From a bacterium (GTDB lineage: Bacteria > Krumholzibacteriota > Krumholzibacteriia > LZORAL124-64-63), in assembly GCA_030591105.1 (NCBI GenBank), contig JAUVBS010000002.1:1-22877 (forward strand): a stretch of DNA of 22,877 bases, given 5' to 3'. Numbering within the stretch: position 1 is the first letter of the stretch; each line of letters opens with the position of its first letter. Below, one piece after another: positions 16,089 to 22,877 of the stretch. The translations under genes were made by a program, and so were the position numbers. The notes beneath the pieces were generated by a model. The model ran no database searches. It was not told the origin of the DNA and worked only from the letters and a program-made list of their open reading frames with translations.

Positions 16089-16117
16089 ATGATCGTAACA
16101 ACCAGGTATAGTGGCAA
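16089..16117 (-). promoter_or_regulatory. Candidate internal promoter for rbfA/nrnA
   Basis: TTGCCA and GATCAT with a 17-bp spacer. The -35 matches consensus at 5 of 6 positions and the -10 at 4 of 6. It lies directly after the long inverted repeat, and the implied start site is about 40 bp before the rbfA ATG. It could restart transcription after a structured or terminating infB 3' end. Confidence 0.33.
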
Positions 16118-16171
16118 CGATACCCGTCGGTATGCTCTTCGCGCGGCGCGAAACGAACCGACGGGTATCGT
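16117..16171. repeat. Perfect 15-bp inverted repeat with nested hairpin, infB-rbfA gap
   Basis: The arms ACGATACCCGTCGGT (16117-16131) and ACCGACGGGTATCGT (16157-16171) are exact reverse complements. Inside the 25-nt loop is a second perfect stem, TTCGCG-CCG-CGCGAA (16138-16152). As RNA this would be a very stable hairpin with an internal loop. No T-run follows on either strand, so it is not a standard intrinsic terminator. It could be an RNase III processing site, an mRNA 3'-end stabiliser (REP-like), or a protein-binding palindrome. No second copy was noticed in this window. Confidence 0.8.
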
Positions 16172-16203
16172 CATCCTGCGTGTGCTGGGCGTCGGCGCCG
16201 GTG

Positions 16204-19023
16204 CTACAGCTCGGTACGGGCAACTTTCTCGATTTCGTAAGCCTCGATGACATCGTCGGGCTGAATCTCGTGGAAATTCTCCAAACCGATGCCGCACTCG
16301 TAACCCTGGGCCACTTCCTTGGCGTCGTCCTTGAATCGTTTCAGGGAACTGATCTTGCCTTCGAAGACCACGACCTCCTCCCGTACCAGGCGTGCCCGCC
16401 CGTTACGGACGATCTTACCGTCGAGCACGAACGACCCCGCGATCTGCCCCACTTTGGGAATCCTGAAGACCTCGCGAACCTCGGCCCGGCCGGTGGAGAC
16501 CTCGCGCTCGATGGCCGAGAGCAGACCGGCCATCGCCTTCTTCAACGTGTCGACCGCTTCGTAGATGATGTCGAAGACCTCGACGTTGACGTTGTGCGCA
16601 TTGGCCAGATCCTTGATCGCGGCGCCGGGGCGTAGATGGAACCCGAGGATCATCGCTCCGGTGCCGTCAGCCAGCAGAACGTCCGATTCGCTGATGGCGC
16701 CGACCGCTTTGTGCACGATCTTCACCTGTACCTCTGCGGTATTAAGCTCCAGCAGCTGGTCGGCAAGCGCCTCGACCGATCCCGCCACGTCACCCTTGAT
16801 GATGATCGGCAATTCCTTCAGGTCGCCACTGGACATCATTTCGGCGAGGTTATCCAGGCTGATTTTCTTCTTGGGCGACGTCAGCTGTTGCTGCCGTTTC
16901 TGTATCTTCCGCTTGTTCGCTATGTCGCGTGCTTCGCGTTCGCTGCCCAGCACGTAGAATCGGTCGCCCGCCTCCGGTACGTCAGCGGCGCCGAGAACCT
17001 CGGCGGGTTGGCCAGGCTCGACCTGCACGAGCTTCTCGCCACGCTCGTCCACCAGACCACGCACGCGGCCGTGTTGCATACCGACCAGGAAGATGTCACC
17101 GACCGACAAGGTCCCCTTTTCGACCAACAGCGAGAATACGACGCCGCGGCCCGGCTCCTTACGCGCCTCGATCACGACACCACGCGCGTTCCCCTTGGGG
17201 CTCGCAGTCAACTCGAGAACTTCGGCCTGCAGGTGGACCAGCTCCAGCATCTTATCGAGATTCAGACCCTGCTTGGCCGAGATCTCCGCGCTGAGAATCT
17301 CGCCACCGAATACCTCGATGACGATATCGTGCTGCATTAATTCCTGCTTGACGCGATCGGGCTTGGCGTCGGCCAAGTCGATCTTGTTGATCGCCACGAT
17401 GATCGGTACGCCGGCTACCTTGGCATGGTTAATCGCCTCGACGGTCTGTGGCATCACGCCGTCGTTGGCGGCCACCACCAGGATCACGATATCGGTGACC
17501 TGGGCACCGCGGGCACGCATGGCGGTGAACGCGGCATGACCCGGTGTATCGAGGAACGTAATCGGCCCACCCGGCGTAGCCACGGTGTAAGCACCAATAT
17601 GTTGCGTGATGCCTCCCGCTTCGCCGGCGATCACGTTGGTCGCTCGTATCTTGTCGAGCAGCGAAGTCTTACCGTGATCGACGTGGCCCATGACCGTGAC
17701 TACCGGCGGCCGGTGGACCAGGTCGCCGACCGGAGTCTCCTGCTCCTCGAGGAGCTCCTCGCCGTACTCGCTGAGGAATTCCACGTCGCGCTCGTACTCC
17801 TCGGCGAGCAGATCGATGTACTCGCGATCCAGACGTTGGTTCATGGTCGCCATCACGCCCAGGCCGAGAAGCCTGGTTATGATGTCTCGCGCCGGTACGT
17901 CGAGTTTCTCGGCGAAATCCTGGACGGTGATGAATTCGGTGATCCTCACCACCTCCTCGCTCTGCTCATCGGCCTCGATCTGGCCGCCCTTGCGACGGCG
18001 GCGTTTCCCGGCTCCGGTCTCCAGTTGCGCCATGGTCTGCTTCAACTGGCGTGCGACCTCCGCCTCGTCCACCTTCTTTTTCTTGACGCGGCGACGCTTG
18101 GTGCGCGGTAACGTTTCCTGAGCAGCCCGCTCGGTCACGCGTTTGCGGATCGCCGCCTTGACCGACTCCTTGACCGACTCCTTACTGACCTTCGGTTTCG
18201 CGGCCACAGGCGGCGCTTCGGATGCGGGGCGGACGATATCCCCCACCTTGAAGCCGTCGTTCTTACGGCCCACCTGGTCTGCCTGGTCTGCCTGGTCCGT
18301 CTGGTCCGGATCCACAACCGCCGGCGGTTCGGTAAGCGTCGGCTCGGCAGCAGCCTGTGGGGTTTCGGCCGGCGCTGCCGTCTCCGCCACCGCGGCGACT
18401 TCCGTCGCGGCATCGGCATCGGCGACCGGCTCGGTCACCTCGGTGTCAGCGGCGGCGGCCTCGGCGACAACCTCGGCCTCGGCGACAACTTGGTCCTTCT
18501 TGACCAACCGTGCCTTCCGACGTAACTGTGCGCTCTTTTCGCGCTTGATTGCACGCTCGGTTTCCTGCGCGTCGCGCTCGGCGTGCTCGGCCGCTTTCTT
18601 GTCCGCAGCCACCTGTGCGGCGGCCTTCCGCCTTGCCTCTTGCTGCCGGGCAACAGCTGTCTTCGTGCCCGCTTTCTTGATCACGACCACCTTGGGCTTG
18701 GCCGGACCCTTCTTCTTTTTGGCGACTTTCTTCTTGGTCGCCTTCTTCTTCGGTTCGGGCGCGGGCTCCGGCTTGGGCAGCGGCTTGAGACTCGCGACAT
18801 GCTTCAGCTTGTCCGGATCGAGACCGTGGGCCTTGGCGTAGTTGATCCGTGCCAGCTCACGCTTGCGCTGGAAGACCGTGTGAACCTTGTCCACCAGATC
18901 GTCTTCGACGACGCTCATGTGGCTCTTGACTTCGGCCTTCATCTTCTTCAACAGGACCGTTATGGCCTTGCTGTCGACGCCGTAGTGCCGTGCCAGTTCA
19001 TAGACCCTGAGATTTCTGGCCAA
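16204..19023 (-). CDS. infB: Translation initiation factor IF-2
   Basis: A 939-residue IF-2, the GTPase that brings initiator tRNA to the 30S subunit and drives subunit joining. Domains: IF2_N at 1-50 ([21 protein letters not shown]); a long Lys/Ala/Glu-rich linker at about 80-355; a second IF2_N at about 360-415 ([22 protein letters not shown]); the G domain from about 438 with GHVDHGKT (446-453), GGITQHIG (470-477), DTPGH (492-496), NKID (546-549) and SAKQG; then domains II-IV ending in [37 protein letters not shown] sequence. The start is TTG 19023, with GGAGG 9 bp upstream; the ATG at 19030 is out of frame. The linker contains a short D-Q-A/T repeat and is low complexity. It sits between ylxQ (45 bp) and rbfA/nrnA (163 bp), the conserved order. 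Confidence 0.96.
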   Translation of the reverse strand: MARNLRVYELARHYGVDSKAITVLLKKMKAEVKSHMSVVEDDLVDKVHTVFQRKRELARINYAKAHGLDPDKLKHVASLKPLPKPEPAPEPKKKATKKKVAKKKKGPAKPKVVVIKKAGTKTAVARQQEARRKAAAQVAADKKAAEHAERDAQETERAIKREKSAQLRRKARLVKKDQVVAEAEVVAEAAAADTEVTEPVADADAATEVAAVAETAAPAETPQAAAEPTLTEPPAVVDPDQTDQADQADQVGRKNDGFKVGDIVRPASEAPPVAAKPKVSKESVKESVKAAIRKRVTERAAQETLPRTKRRRVKKKKVDEAEVARQLKQTMAQLETGAGKRRRRKGGQIEADEQSEEVVRITEFITVQDFAEKLDVPARDIITRLLGLGVMATMNQRLDREYIDLLAEEYERDVEFLSEYGEELLEEQETPVGDLVHRPPVVTVMGHVDHGKTSLLDKIRATNVIAGEAGGITQHIGAYTVATPGGPITFLDTPGHAAFTAMRARGAQVTDIVILVVAANDGVMPQTVEAINHAKVAGVPIIVAINKIDLADAKPDRVKQELMQHDIVIEVFGGEILSAEISAKQGLNLDKMLELVHLQAEVLELTASPKGNARGVVIEARKEPGRGVVFSLLVEKGTLSVGDIFLVGMQHGRVRGLVDERGEKLVQVEPGQPAEVLGAADVPEAGDRFYVLGSEREARDIANKRKIQKRQQQLTSPKKKISLDNLAEMMSSGDLKELPIIIKGDVAGSVEALADQLLELNTAEVQVKIVHKAVGAISESDVLLADGTGAMILGFHLRPGAAIKDLANAHNVNVEVFDIIYEAVDTLKKAMAGLLSAIEREVSTGRAEVREVFRIPKVGQIAGSFVLDGKIVRNGRARLVREEVVVFEGKISSLKRFKDDAKEVAQGYECGIGLENFHEIQPDDVIEAYEIEKVARTEL
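18273..18308 (-). repeat. 9-bp tandem repeat in the IF-2 linker
   Basis: Four in-frame 9-bp units, two of them identical, encode D-Q-T/D-Q-A-type triplets (about residues 240-250 of IF-2). They lie in the unconserved linker, where length change should be tolerated. This looks like slippage in low-complexity coding sequence. Confidence 0.6.
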
Positions 19024-19068
19024 GACACATAACCTCCACCCACCGCATCACGGCGGGAATCCGATTGA

Positions 19069-19470
19069 TCAACGACCCCTGCGTCTGGCGCCGGAGTCCT
19101 CGCCTTTGCGCACCGATGGTTGTGGGCGCTCGTCCGATCTTGCGTCGACCGTCGCAGCGGTCGCGCCGAGTCGGTCGATCCCTGCGACGAACCCGGCATC
19201 GCCGACCGCGACGATCGCCAAATCGCGGCGTCCTAGCGCCGCTGCTAGCTCGTCGCGGCTGACCAGTCCGGCCACGAAACCGCGGACCGGCTGCAGACCA
19301 TAATAGCGGCGTCGCTGGGCCTCACCCGCATCGTGAGCAACGACGACCAAGGGCCGCTTGCCACGCCGGACGAGCTTCTCGACCGCAGAGGCGCCAACCG
19401 CCAGCTGGCCGGCCCGCTGGGCCAGACCCAGCAGAGCCAGAAGCTTGGTGGCCGTCTCACGTTCATCCAC
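19069..19470 (-). CDS. ylxQ: L7Ae/L30e-family RNA-binding protein, YlxQ-like
   Basis: A 133-residue protein of the ribosomal L7Ae/L30e/S12e/Gadd45 family, found between nusA and infB in many bacteria. Seen: KLLALLGLAQRAGQLAVGASAVEKLVRRGKRPLVVVAHDA-type N-terminal part (about 8-48), with the L-G-L-A-x-R-A-G and the lysine/arginine-rich RNA-contact region of YlxQ, and RDLAIVAVGDAGFVAGI near residue 85, matching its final strand and helix. A basic, low-complexity tail of about 30 residues (DERPQPSVRKGEDSGARRRGR) is extra. The start is GTG 19470; an in-frame stop lies 24 bp upstream, so no earlier start exists. The nusA stop is only 30 bp away, which leaves no room for the YlxR gene common here. 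The precise role is unproven; RNA binding is expected from the family. Confidence 0.87.
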   Translation of the reverse strand: MDERETATKLLALLGLAQRAGQLAVGASAVEKLVRRGKRPLVVVAHDAGEAQRRRYYGLQPVRGFVAGLVSRDELAAALGRRDLAIVAVGDAGFVAGIDRLGATAATVDARSDERPQPSVRKGEDSGARRRGR

Positions 19471-19500
19471 AGCTCGCTCCCGTCGCCGTAATCACGGCGG

Positions 19501-21012
19501 TCACTCCGCCGATTCACCTTTACCGAAGGAACCGGTCTTGCCGAGCTCGTCGACCGTCTCGTCGGTTGCCATCGGTTCATCCGACAGCTGACTCTCGTCG
19601 AATAGCGGCTGATCCGTAGCTTGGCCACCTTCGACCTCTTCGGCCTCGATCATCTCGTCCGAGACGACCGTGTCTTCGTCGAGCTTGCTTTCGTCGAAAA
19701 GCTCCTGCTCCTCCGCCTCCAGCTGGGCTAGCTCGGCGGTCACAGTCTCTTCGATCATCCGGGCCAGTTCGTCTACGGTGGCTCGGGCGGTCGCGGCCAA
19801 CGCCAGAGTCTGCTCGTCGGTTATACCCTCGATCTCGCCGAGGCTTTCGACTGATGTCGCGGCCAATTCCGCGATGGAATTGATATCGGCGGCGTTCAGC
19901 AATTCGGCGATTTCCGGAGTCACGCCCGACATCTCTTCGAGTCTCATGGACATCTCGTCGCTCACACGCTGACGAATACTCCACTCCCGTCCGCTGACCA
20001 GATCGATCTTCCATTCGGTCAATTTGGCGGCCAAGCGAACATTCTTGCCCTCTTTCCCGATCGCCTTGCTCAACTGGTCGTCGCTGACGATAACCGTCGC
20101 TTCGCCCTGCTCCGGTCGCAGGATGATGTTGCTGACCTCGGCTGGGCTGAGCGCTCGGGAGATCAGCAGACTCGCCTCGGCGCTCCACGGCACGATGTCG
20201 ATACGCTCGCCGGCGAGTTCGCGCGTGACCGCCTGGACACGGCTACCCTTCATGCCGACGCACGAACCGACAGCATCGACGCGGTCATCGTTGCTGACGA
20301 CGGCGATCTTCGAACGTGTGCCGGGTTCACGAGCGACCGCCCGAATTTCGACGATGCCCTCCTGGATTTCCGGCACCTCTTGCGCGAAGAGCAACTTCAA
20401 GAAACCGGGGTGACTGCGCGACAGGATGATCTGCGGACCTTTGGCATTATCGAGCACCTCGATGATCAAGGCGCGGATCGTCTTACCCTGGTGCAATTTC
20501 TCGCCACGAATCTGCTCGCGGTACGGCAGCAACGCTTCGACGCGACCGAGGTTTACCAACACGTTGCCGCGGTCGACCTGTTGGATGGTGCCGACGATGA
20601 TCTCGTTGACACGGTCCTTGTACTCCTCGAATATCTGTGACCGTTCCGCTTCACGCACTTTCTGGACCAGGATCTGCTTGGCGACCAGAATGGCGTTCCG
20701 GCCAAACTGGTCGAGCGGTAATTCCCAGCGCACCTCGTCGCCCAACTCGACTTCCTCGCCGAACTCGATCTGTGCCTCATCCAGCGAAATCTCCACATCG
20801 GGATCGTCGAGTTCTTCGACTACGGTCTTGACATGCTCGACTACCATCTCGCCGGTATCGGCGTCTACCCAAGCGTCGATATTCGCTTCGGCGCCGAGCT
20901 TCTTCTTGGCGGCCGATTGTAGACCAGCGACCAGTGATTCGATGATGATCTCGCGGTTGATGTGCTTTTCCCTCACGATCATCTGGAGGGCATCGAGCAC
21001 GTTGTAATCCAT
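19501..21012 (-). CDS. nusA: Transcription termination/antitermination factor NusA
   Basis: A 503-residue NusA, which binds RNA polymerase and nascent RNA to modulate pausing, termination and antitermination. Layout: N-terminal domain 1-130 (start MDYNVLDALQMIVREKHINREIIIESL), S1 domain about 135-200 (GTIQQVDRGNVLVNLGRVEALLPYREQ), KH1 about 230-285 (DRVDAVGSCVGMKGSRVQAV), KH2 about 300-350 (VSDDQLSKAIGKEGKNVRLAAKLTEWKIDL), then a helix-hairpin-helix repeat region (GVTPEIAELLNAADINSIAELA). From about residue 420 there is a very acidic tail of some 80 residues with two copies of LFDES-x-L. ATG 21012 has AGGAGAGA at good spacing. It lies 75 bp after rimP. Confidence 0.96.
   Translation of the reverse strand: MDYNVLDALQMIVREKHINREIIIESLVAGLQSAAKKKLGAEANIDAWVDADTGEMVVEHVKTVVEELDDPDVEISLDEAQIEFGEEVELGDEVRWELPLDQFGRNAILVAKQILVQKVREAERSQIFEEYKDRVNEIIVGTIQQVDRGNVLVNLGRVEALLPYREQIRGEKLHQGKTIRALIIEVLDNAKGPQIILSRSHPGFLKLLFAQEVPEIQEGIVEIRAVAREPGTRSKIAVVSNDDRVDAVGSCVGMKGSRVQAVTRELAGERIDIVPWSAEASLLISRALSPAEVSNIILRPEQGEATVIVSDDQLSKAIGKEGKNVRLAAKLTEWKIDLVSGREWSIRQRVSDEMSMRLEEMSGVTPEIAELLNAADINSIAELAATSVESLGEIEGITDEQTLALAATARATVDELARMIEETVTAELAQLEAEEQELFDESKLDEDTVVSDEMIEAEEVEGGQATDQPLFDESQLSDEPMATDETVDELGKTGSFGKGESAE
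19576..19701 (-). repeat. Repeated acidic segment in the NusA tail
   Basis: LFDESKLDE (residues 438-446) and LFDESQLSDE (470-479) are two copies of one short motif, each followed by further Asp/Glu-rich sequence with the D-E pattern. They look like a duplicated segment in an otherwise unconserved extension. Confidence 0.6.
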
Positions 21013-21087
21013 CGGTTCTCTCCTGCTGACGGTTCTGCTGCGACCACGCCGGGGGTGTCACCGTTACCGGTGGACTCCACTAAGTCA

Positions 21088-21666
21088 TCACGACTTCCGT
21101 CGTCGTTGTTCGCGGCGCTCGCGTTTCTCAGCTTTGCGGCGACGACGATCGGCCCCGATCAACGCCTGGACATCGAACTCCGGATCTAGATTGGCTTCGA
21201 CCAGCTGATCAAGCGAGATCCTCAGTTCGGTCGGCGGGCCGCCTGATGCCGCCTCTTGCTGGAGTACTAGCCCCTGCTGGTCGCACCCCAATAGCTTGCC
21301 ACGGAACTTCTCCGGTTTGCCGCGGCGGTCAATCTTCAGCTCTACATTCTGCCCCACCGCCGCAGCGAAGTGCGCCGCCGTGCGCAACGGCCGCCGCACG
21401 CCGGGCGAGGAGACCTCGATCACGTAAGCCATCGAGAAGACGTCGGCCTCTTCGAGTAGCATACTGACCGTACGCGAGGCGCGCGTACAATCGCCCAGGT
21501 CGACACCGTCGGCGGCATCAACGTACAGCCGTAGCTGTAGCCGCCCGCCCCCGCGAAAAACACGCACGTCGAGCAGCTCATAGCCGTCGGCGGCAAGATC
21601 TTCCTCGACCAGGGCGATGACCCTTTGCGCCAGGGCGTAACGATCCTGTTTCCGGTCACCGGTCAC
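21088..21666 (-). CDS. rimP: Ribosome maturation factor RimP
   Basis: A 192-residue RimP, needed for 30S subunit maturation. N-terminal domain: RVIALVEEDLAADGYELLDVRVFRGGGRLQLRLYVD (16-51), then LGDCTRASRTVSMLLEE and YVIEVSSPGVRRPLRTAAHF (80-99), the family's hallmark (L-E-V-S-S-P-G-x-x-R-P-L). The C-terminal SH3-like domain includes RGKLLGCDQQGLVLQ. A basic tail of about 25 residues (RRRRKAEKRERREQRRRKS) is longer than usual and probably touches rRNA. The start is GTG 21666, with GAGGA 9 bp upstream. It is first in the operon and is preceded by a promoter and attenuator-like leader. Confidence 0.94.
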   Translation of the reverse strand: MTGDRKQDRYALAQRVIALVEEDLAADGYELLDVRVFRGGGRLQLRLYVDAADGVDLGDCTRASRTVSMLLEEADVFSMAYVIEVSSPGVRRPLRTAAHFAAAVGQNVELKIDRRGKPEKFRGKLLGCDQQGLVLQQEAASGGPPTELRISLDQLVEANLDPEFDVQALIGADRRRRKAEKRERREQRRRKS

Positions 21667-21689
21667 GGGTCCGAATCCTCGTTAGCACG

Positions 21690-21715
21690 AAAAGAAGTGG
21701 ACTTACGCCCACTTC
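21690..21715 (-). terminator. Attenuator-like hairpin in the rimP leader
   Basis: On the minus strand GAAGTGG (21715-21709) pairs with CCACTTC (21700-21694) across an 8-nt loop and is followed at once by TTTT (21693-21690). This is the form of an intrinsic terminator, though the T-run is short. It lies about 30 nt into the predicted transcript and 24 bp before the rimP GTG. Premature terminators ahead of rimP operons have been described in other bacteria. It could instead end M28-peptidase transcripts. Confidence 0.55.
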
Positions 21716-21752
21716 GGAAAGTCACCCCTGCGGTGCACCTTTCGACGTGCAG

Positions 21753-21781
21753 AATATACACGTAGCGGCATTCCCCTGCAA
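21753..21781 (-). promoter_or_regulatory. Promoter of the rimP-nusA-infB operon
   Basis: TTGCAG and TATATT with a 17-bp spacer: 4/6 and 5/6 matches to the sigma70 consensus at the ideal distance. The implied start is near 21746, giving an 80-nt leader that contains the hairpin at 21690-21715. It lies in the 162-bp gap between the M28 peptidase and rimP. Confidence 0.65.
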
Positions 21782-21828
21782 GCACAATGTTGATCGACCG
21801 AGAGGGAAGTCTGCCGCTGATCCAGCCG

Positions 21829-22776
21829 CTAGTCCAGCGGCCGGTAACAGATATCCGTTACGAGTTTACCAACCTGTTCGAGGCTGGCGGCAGCGCACAC
21901 GGCCGGCACGTCACCGGTGGTATGCCATTGCGGAAAATTGAAATCGATCAGGTCGGTCGCCTGTATACCTTGCTGGAGAAACGGCACGTGGTCGTCGTAG
22001 ATCGCCGGGCCCGGCTGGGGCTCGAAAGCGGTCAAACCGAGGCTGATGGCACGCTCGAATATCGCGCGGGTCCACGCCGGCGCCAAGCGTAGCGAGTAGC
22101 CCTCTTGCGGTACTGTCAGTTGCGCCTTGCCGATCATGTCGAGCACGATCAATCCTGTCGGCTCGCCGGTGGCCAGGGGACTTCCGAACTCACGCCAGGA
22201 GGCAGCCAAGTGCCGGCTACCCACGCAGAAGCCGCTCACTTCGCCCGCACGTCCAGAGTCCTCACCGTCGAAGAAGATCAGATCGACACCGCGCGGGGGT
22301 GCGGTCGCTGCCAGCAGCTCGGCCAGATGCAGTAGTACCGCAACGCCGCTCGCTGCATCGTTGGCTCCGAGCAGCGGCTCGTCGCGGCGCGCCGGATCCG
22401 GGTCGCGGTCGCACCACGGCCGCGTGTCGTAGTGAGCACCTAACCACAAGCGCGCACCACCCGGCGGTCCCGCCGAGATCACCAGGTTACACAGTCGCTG
22501 GGTGCTGTCGTTACCGGCGATTGCCGCCGTGAAACAGAGTTCAGCGTACGAAAGCCCCAGCGAATCGGCCTGGGCGGCGATCACTGCTCGTAAGGCGGCG
22601 ATACCCGCCGAGCCCGGCGGGCGCGGGCCGATGGCGCACTGCCGCTCCAGCCACTCCATCGCGCGGTCGCCGGAAAATGCCGGCGGTATCGGCGCGGCGA
22701 CGGTTTCCGCCCCGCAAACGACCGGCAAGCACCCCCCAAGCAACAGTACCGCCGCAAATAACATGTATCTCGACAA
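21829..22776 (-). CDS. Exported M28-family zinc metallopeptidase (aminopeptidase / glutaminyl-cyclase-like)
   Basis: A 315-residue secreted protein with an M28 fold. Seen: LWLGAHYDTRPWCDRDP (His and Asp zinc ligands in the H-Y-D motif), LLGANDAASGVAVLLHLAE (second Asp ligand, N-D-A-A-S-G), IFFDGEDSG (catalytic Glu and Glu ligand region), FCVGSRHLA, LDMIGKAQL (Asp ligand), and IYDDHVPFLQQGI...DLIDFNFPQWHTTGDVP (terminal His ligand). This pattern is shared by M28 aminopeptidases and glutaminyl-peptide cyclotransferases, so the reaction is not settled. The frame extends to 22839, but TTG 22776 has a perfect AGGAGG 7 bp upstream and gives a clean signal peptide (SRYMLFAAVLLLGGC). L-G-G-C could be a lipobox; cleavage at C-G-A is the alternative. 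It acts in the periplasm or at the cell surface. It is upstream of rimP and probably separate from that operon. Confidence 0.87.
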   Translation of the reverse strand: MSRYMLFAAVLLLGGCLPVVCGAETVAAPIPPAFSGDRAMEWLERQCAIGPRPPGSAGIAALRAVIAAQADSLGLSYAELCFTAAIAGNDSTQRLCNLVISAGPPGGARLWLGAHYDTRPWCDRDPDPARRDEPLLGANDAASGVAVLLHLAELLAATAPPRGVDLIFFDGEDSGRAGEVSGFCVGSRHLAASWREFGSPLATGEPTGLIVLDMIGKAQLTVPQEGYSLRLAPAWTRAIFERAISLGLTAFEPQPGPAIYDDHVPFLQQGIQATDLIDFNFPQWHTTGDVPAVCAAASLEQVGKLVTDICYRPLD

Positions 22777-22830
22777 GCTCTGACCTCCTGGCCCGGTCCG
22801 CCCGCTGTCGTATCGTCGCCGCCAATCTGG

Positions 22831-22857
22831 ATTATACACGAGAAACGTCGTTTTGAA
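22831..22857 (-). promoter_or_regulatory. Promoter of the M28 peptidase gene
   Basis: A perfect TATAAT (22836-22831) lies about 55 bp before the TTG start. The best -35 is TTCAAA (22857-22852), at a short 15-bp spacing. The -35 region lies in an inverted repeat, TTGAA-N5-TTCAA, which may be an operator. The -10 is convincing; the -35 is not. Confidence 0.5.
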
Positions 22858-22877
22858 CCTGTTTCAAGAATCTCGGC

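Noticed and set aside
16636..18111. Long open frames antisense to infB (234 and 228 codons)
   Set aside because: They mirror the conserved GTPase frame, show no recognisable domain and have no convincing ribosome sites; expected in GC-rich coding DNA.
21782..21828. Possible terminator after the M28 peptidase
   Set aside because: Some GC-rich pairing is possible (repeated GCGGC) but there is no T-run; the only terminator-like structure is at 21690-21715.
1..22877. CRISPR arrays, tRNA/rRNA genes, insertion sequences or att sites
   Set aside because: No regularly spaced repeats, cloverleaf-like sequence, transposase or integrase motifs were seen on either strand.

Overview
The window is GC-rich and densely packed. 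It suggests a bacterium, possibly from the Gemmatimonadota/Latescibacterota/Zixibacteria-like (FCB) part of the tree. That placement is only an inference from an export protein with many SLBB repeats, frequent GTG and TTG starts, and an M28 peptidase of the exported aminopeptidase/glutaminyl-cyclase-like type; nothing seen fixes the taxon. Almost every gene lies on the minus strand, so transcription runs from high to low coordinates.

Right part (22.9 to 12.4 kb): an exported M28-family metallopeptidase gene is followed by the classical translation/transcription operon rimP - nusA - ylxQ (L7Ae-like) - infB - rbfA/nrnA - truB - ribF. A good sigma70-type promoter (TTGCAG-N17-TATATT) precedes rimP. 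It is followed by a hairpin plus T-run in the leader, which looks like an attenuator. RbfA and a complete DHH/DHHA1 nanoRNase-type phosphoesterase are fused in one reading frame. The infB to rbfA gap contains a perfect 15-bp inverted repeat enclosing a second small hairpin. No YlxR gene lies between nusA and ylxQ, and no rpsO follows ribF.

Left part (12.3 to 0 kb): a Wzx/Wzy-type surface polysaccharide locus begins 147-171 bp after ribF on the same strand. It holds a Wza-like outer-membrane export protein with six SLBB-type repeats, a Wzz-like chain-length regulator without a kinase domain, a Wzy-like polymerase, a Wzx-like flippase, three GT4 glycosyltransferases and a sulfotransferase. Most junctions overlap by a few bases, as in a translationally coupled operon. 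A DegT/DnrJ/ArnB-type sugar aminotransferase lies on the opposite strand, convergent with the sulfotransferase. At the left edge, reading out of the window, is the first 84 codons of a bacterial sugar transferase (the initiating phosphoglycosyl transferase) with a TTG start.

Read together, the left part encodes most of a lipid-linked polysaccharide pathway. The edge enzyme would load the first sugar-phosphate on undecaprenyl phosphate, the GT4 enzymes would extend the repeat unit, and the aminotransferase would supply an amino sugar. The sulfotransferase probably adds sulfate to the glycan. Wzx would flip the unit, Wzy polymerise it, Wzz set its length, and the SLBB protein carry it across the outer membrane. 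The most notable points are the RbfA-NrnA fusion, the inferred sulfated polysaccharide, the infB-rbfA inverted repeat and the rimP leader. No CRISPR array, tRNA, rRNA or insertion sequence was seen.
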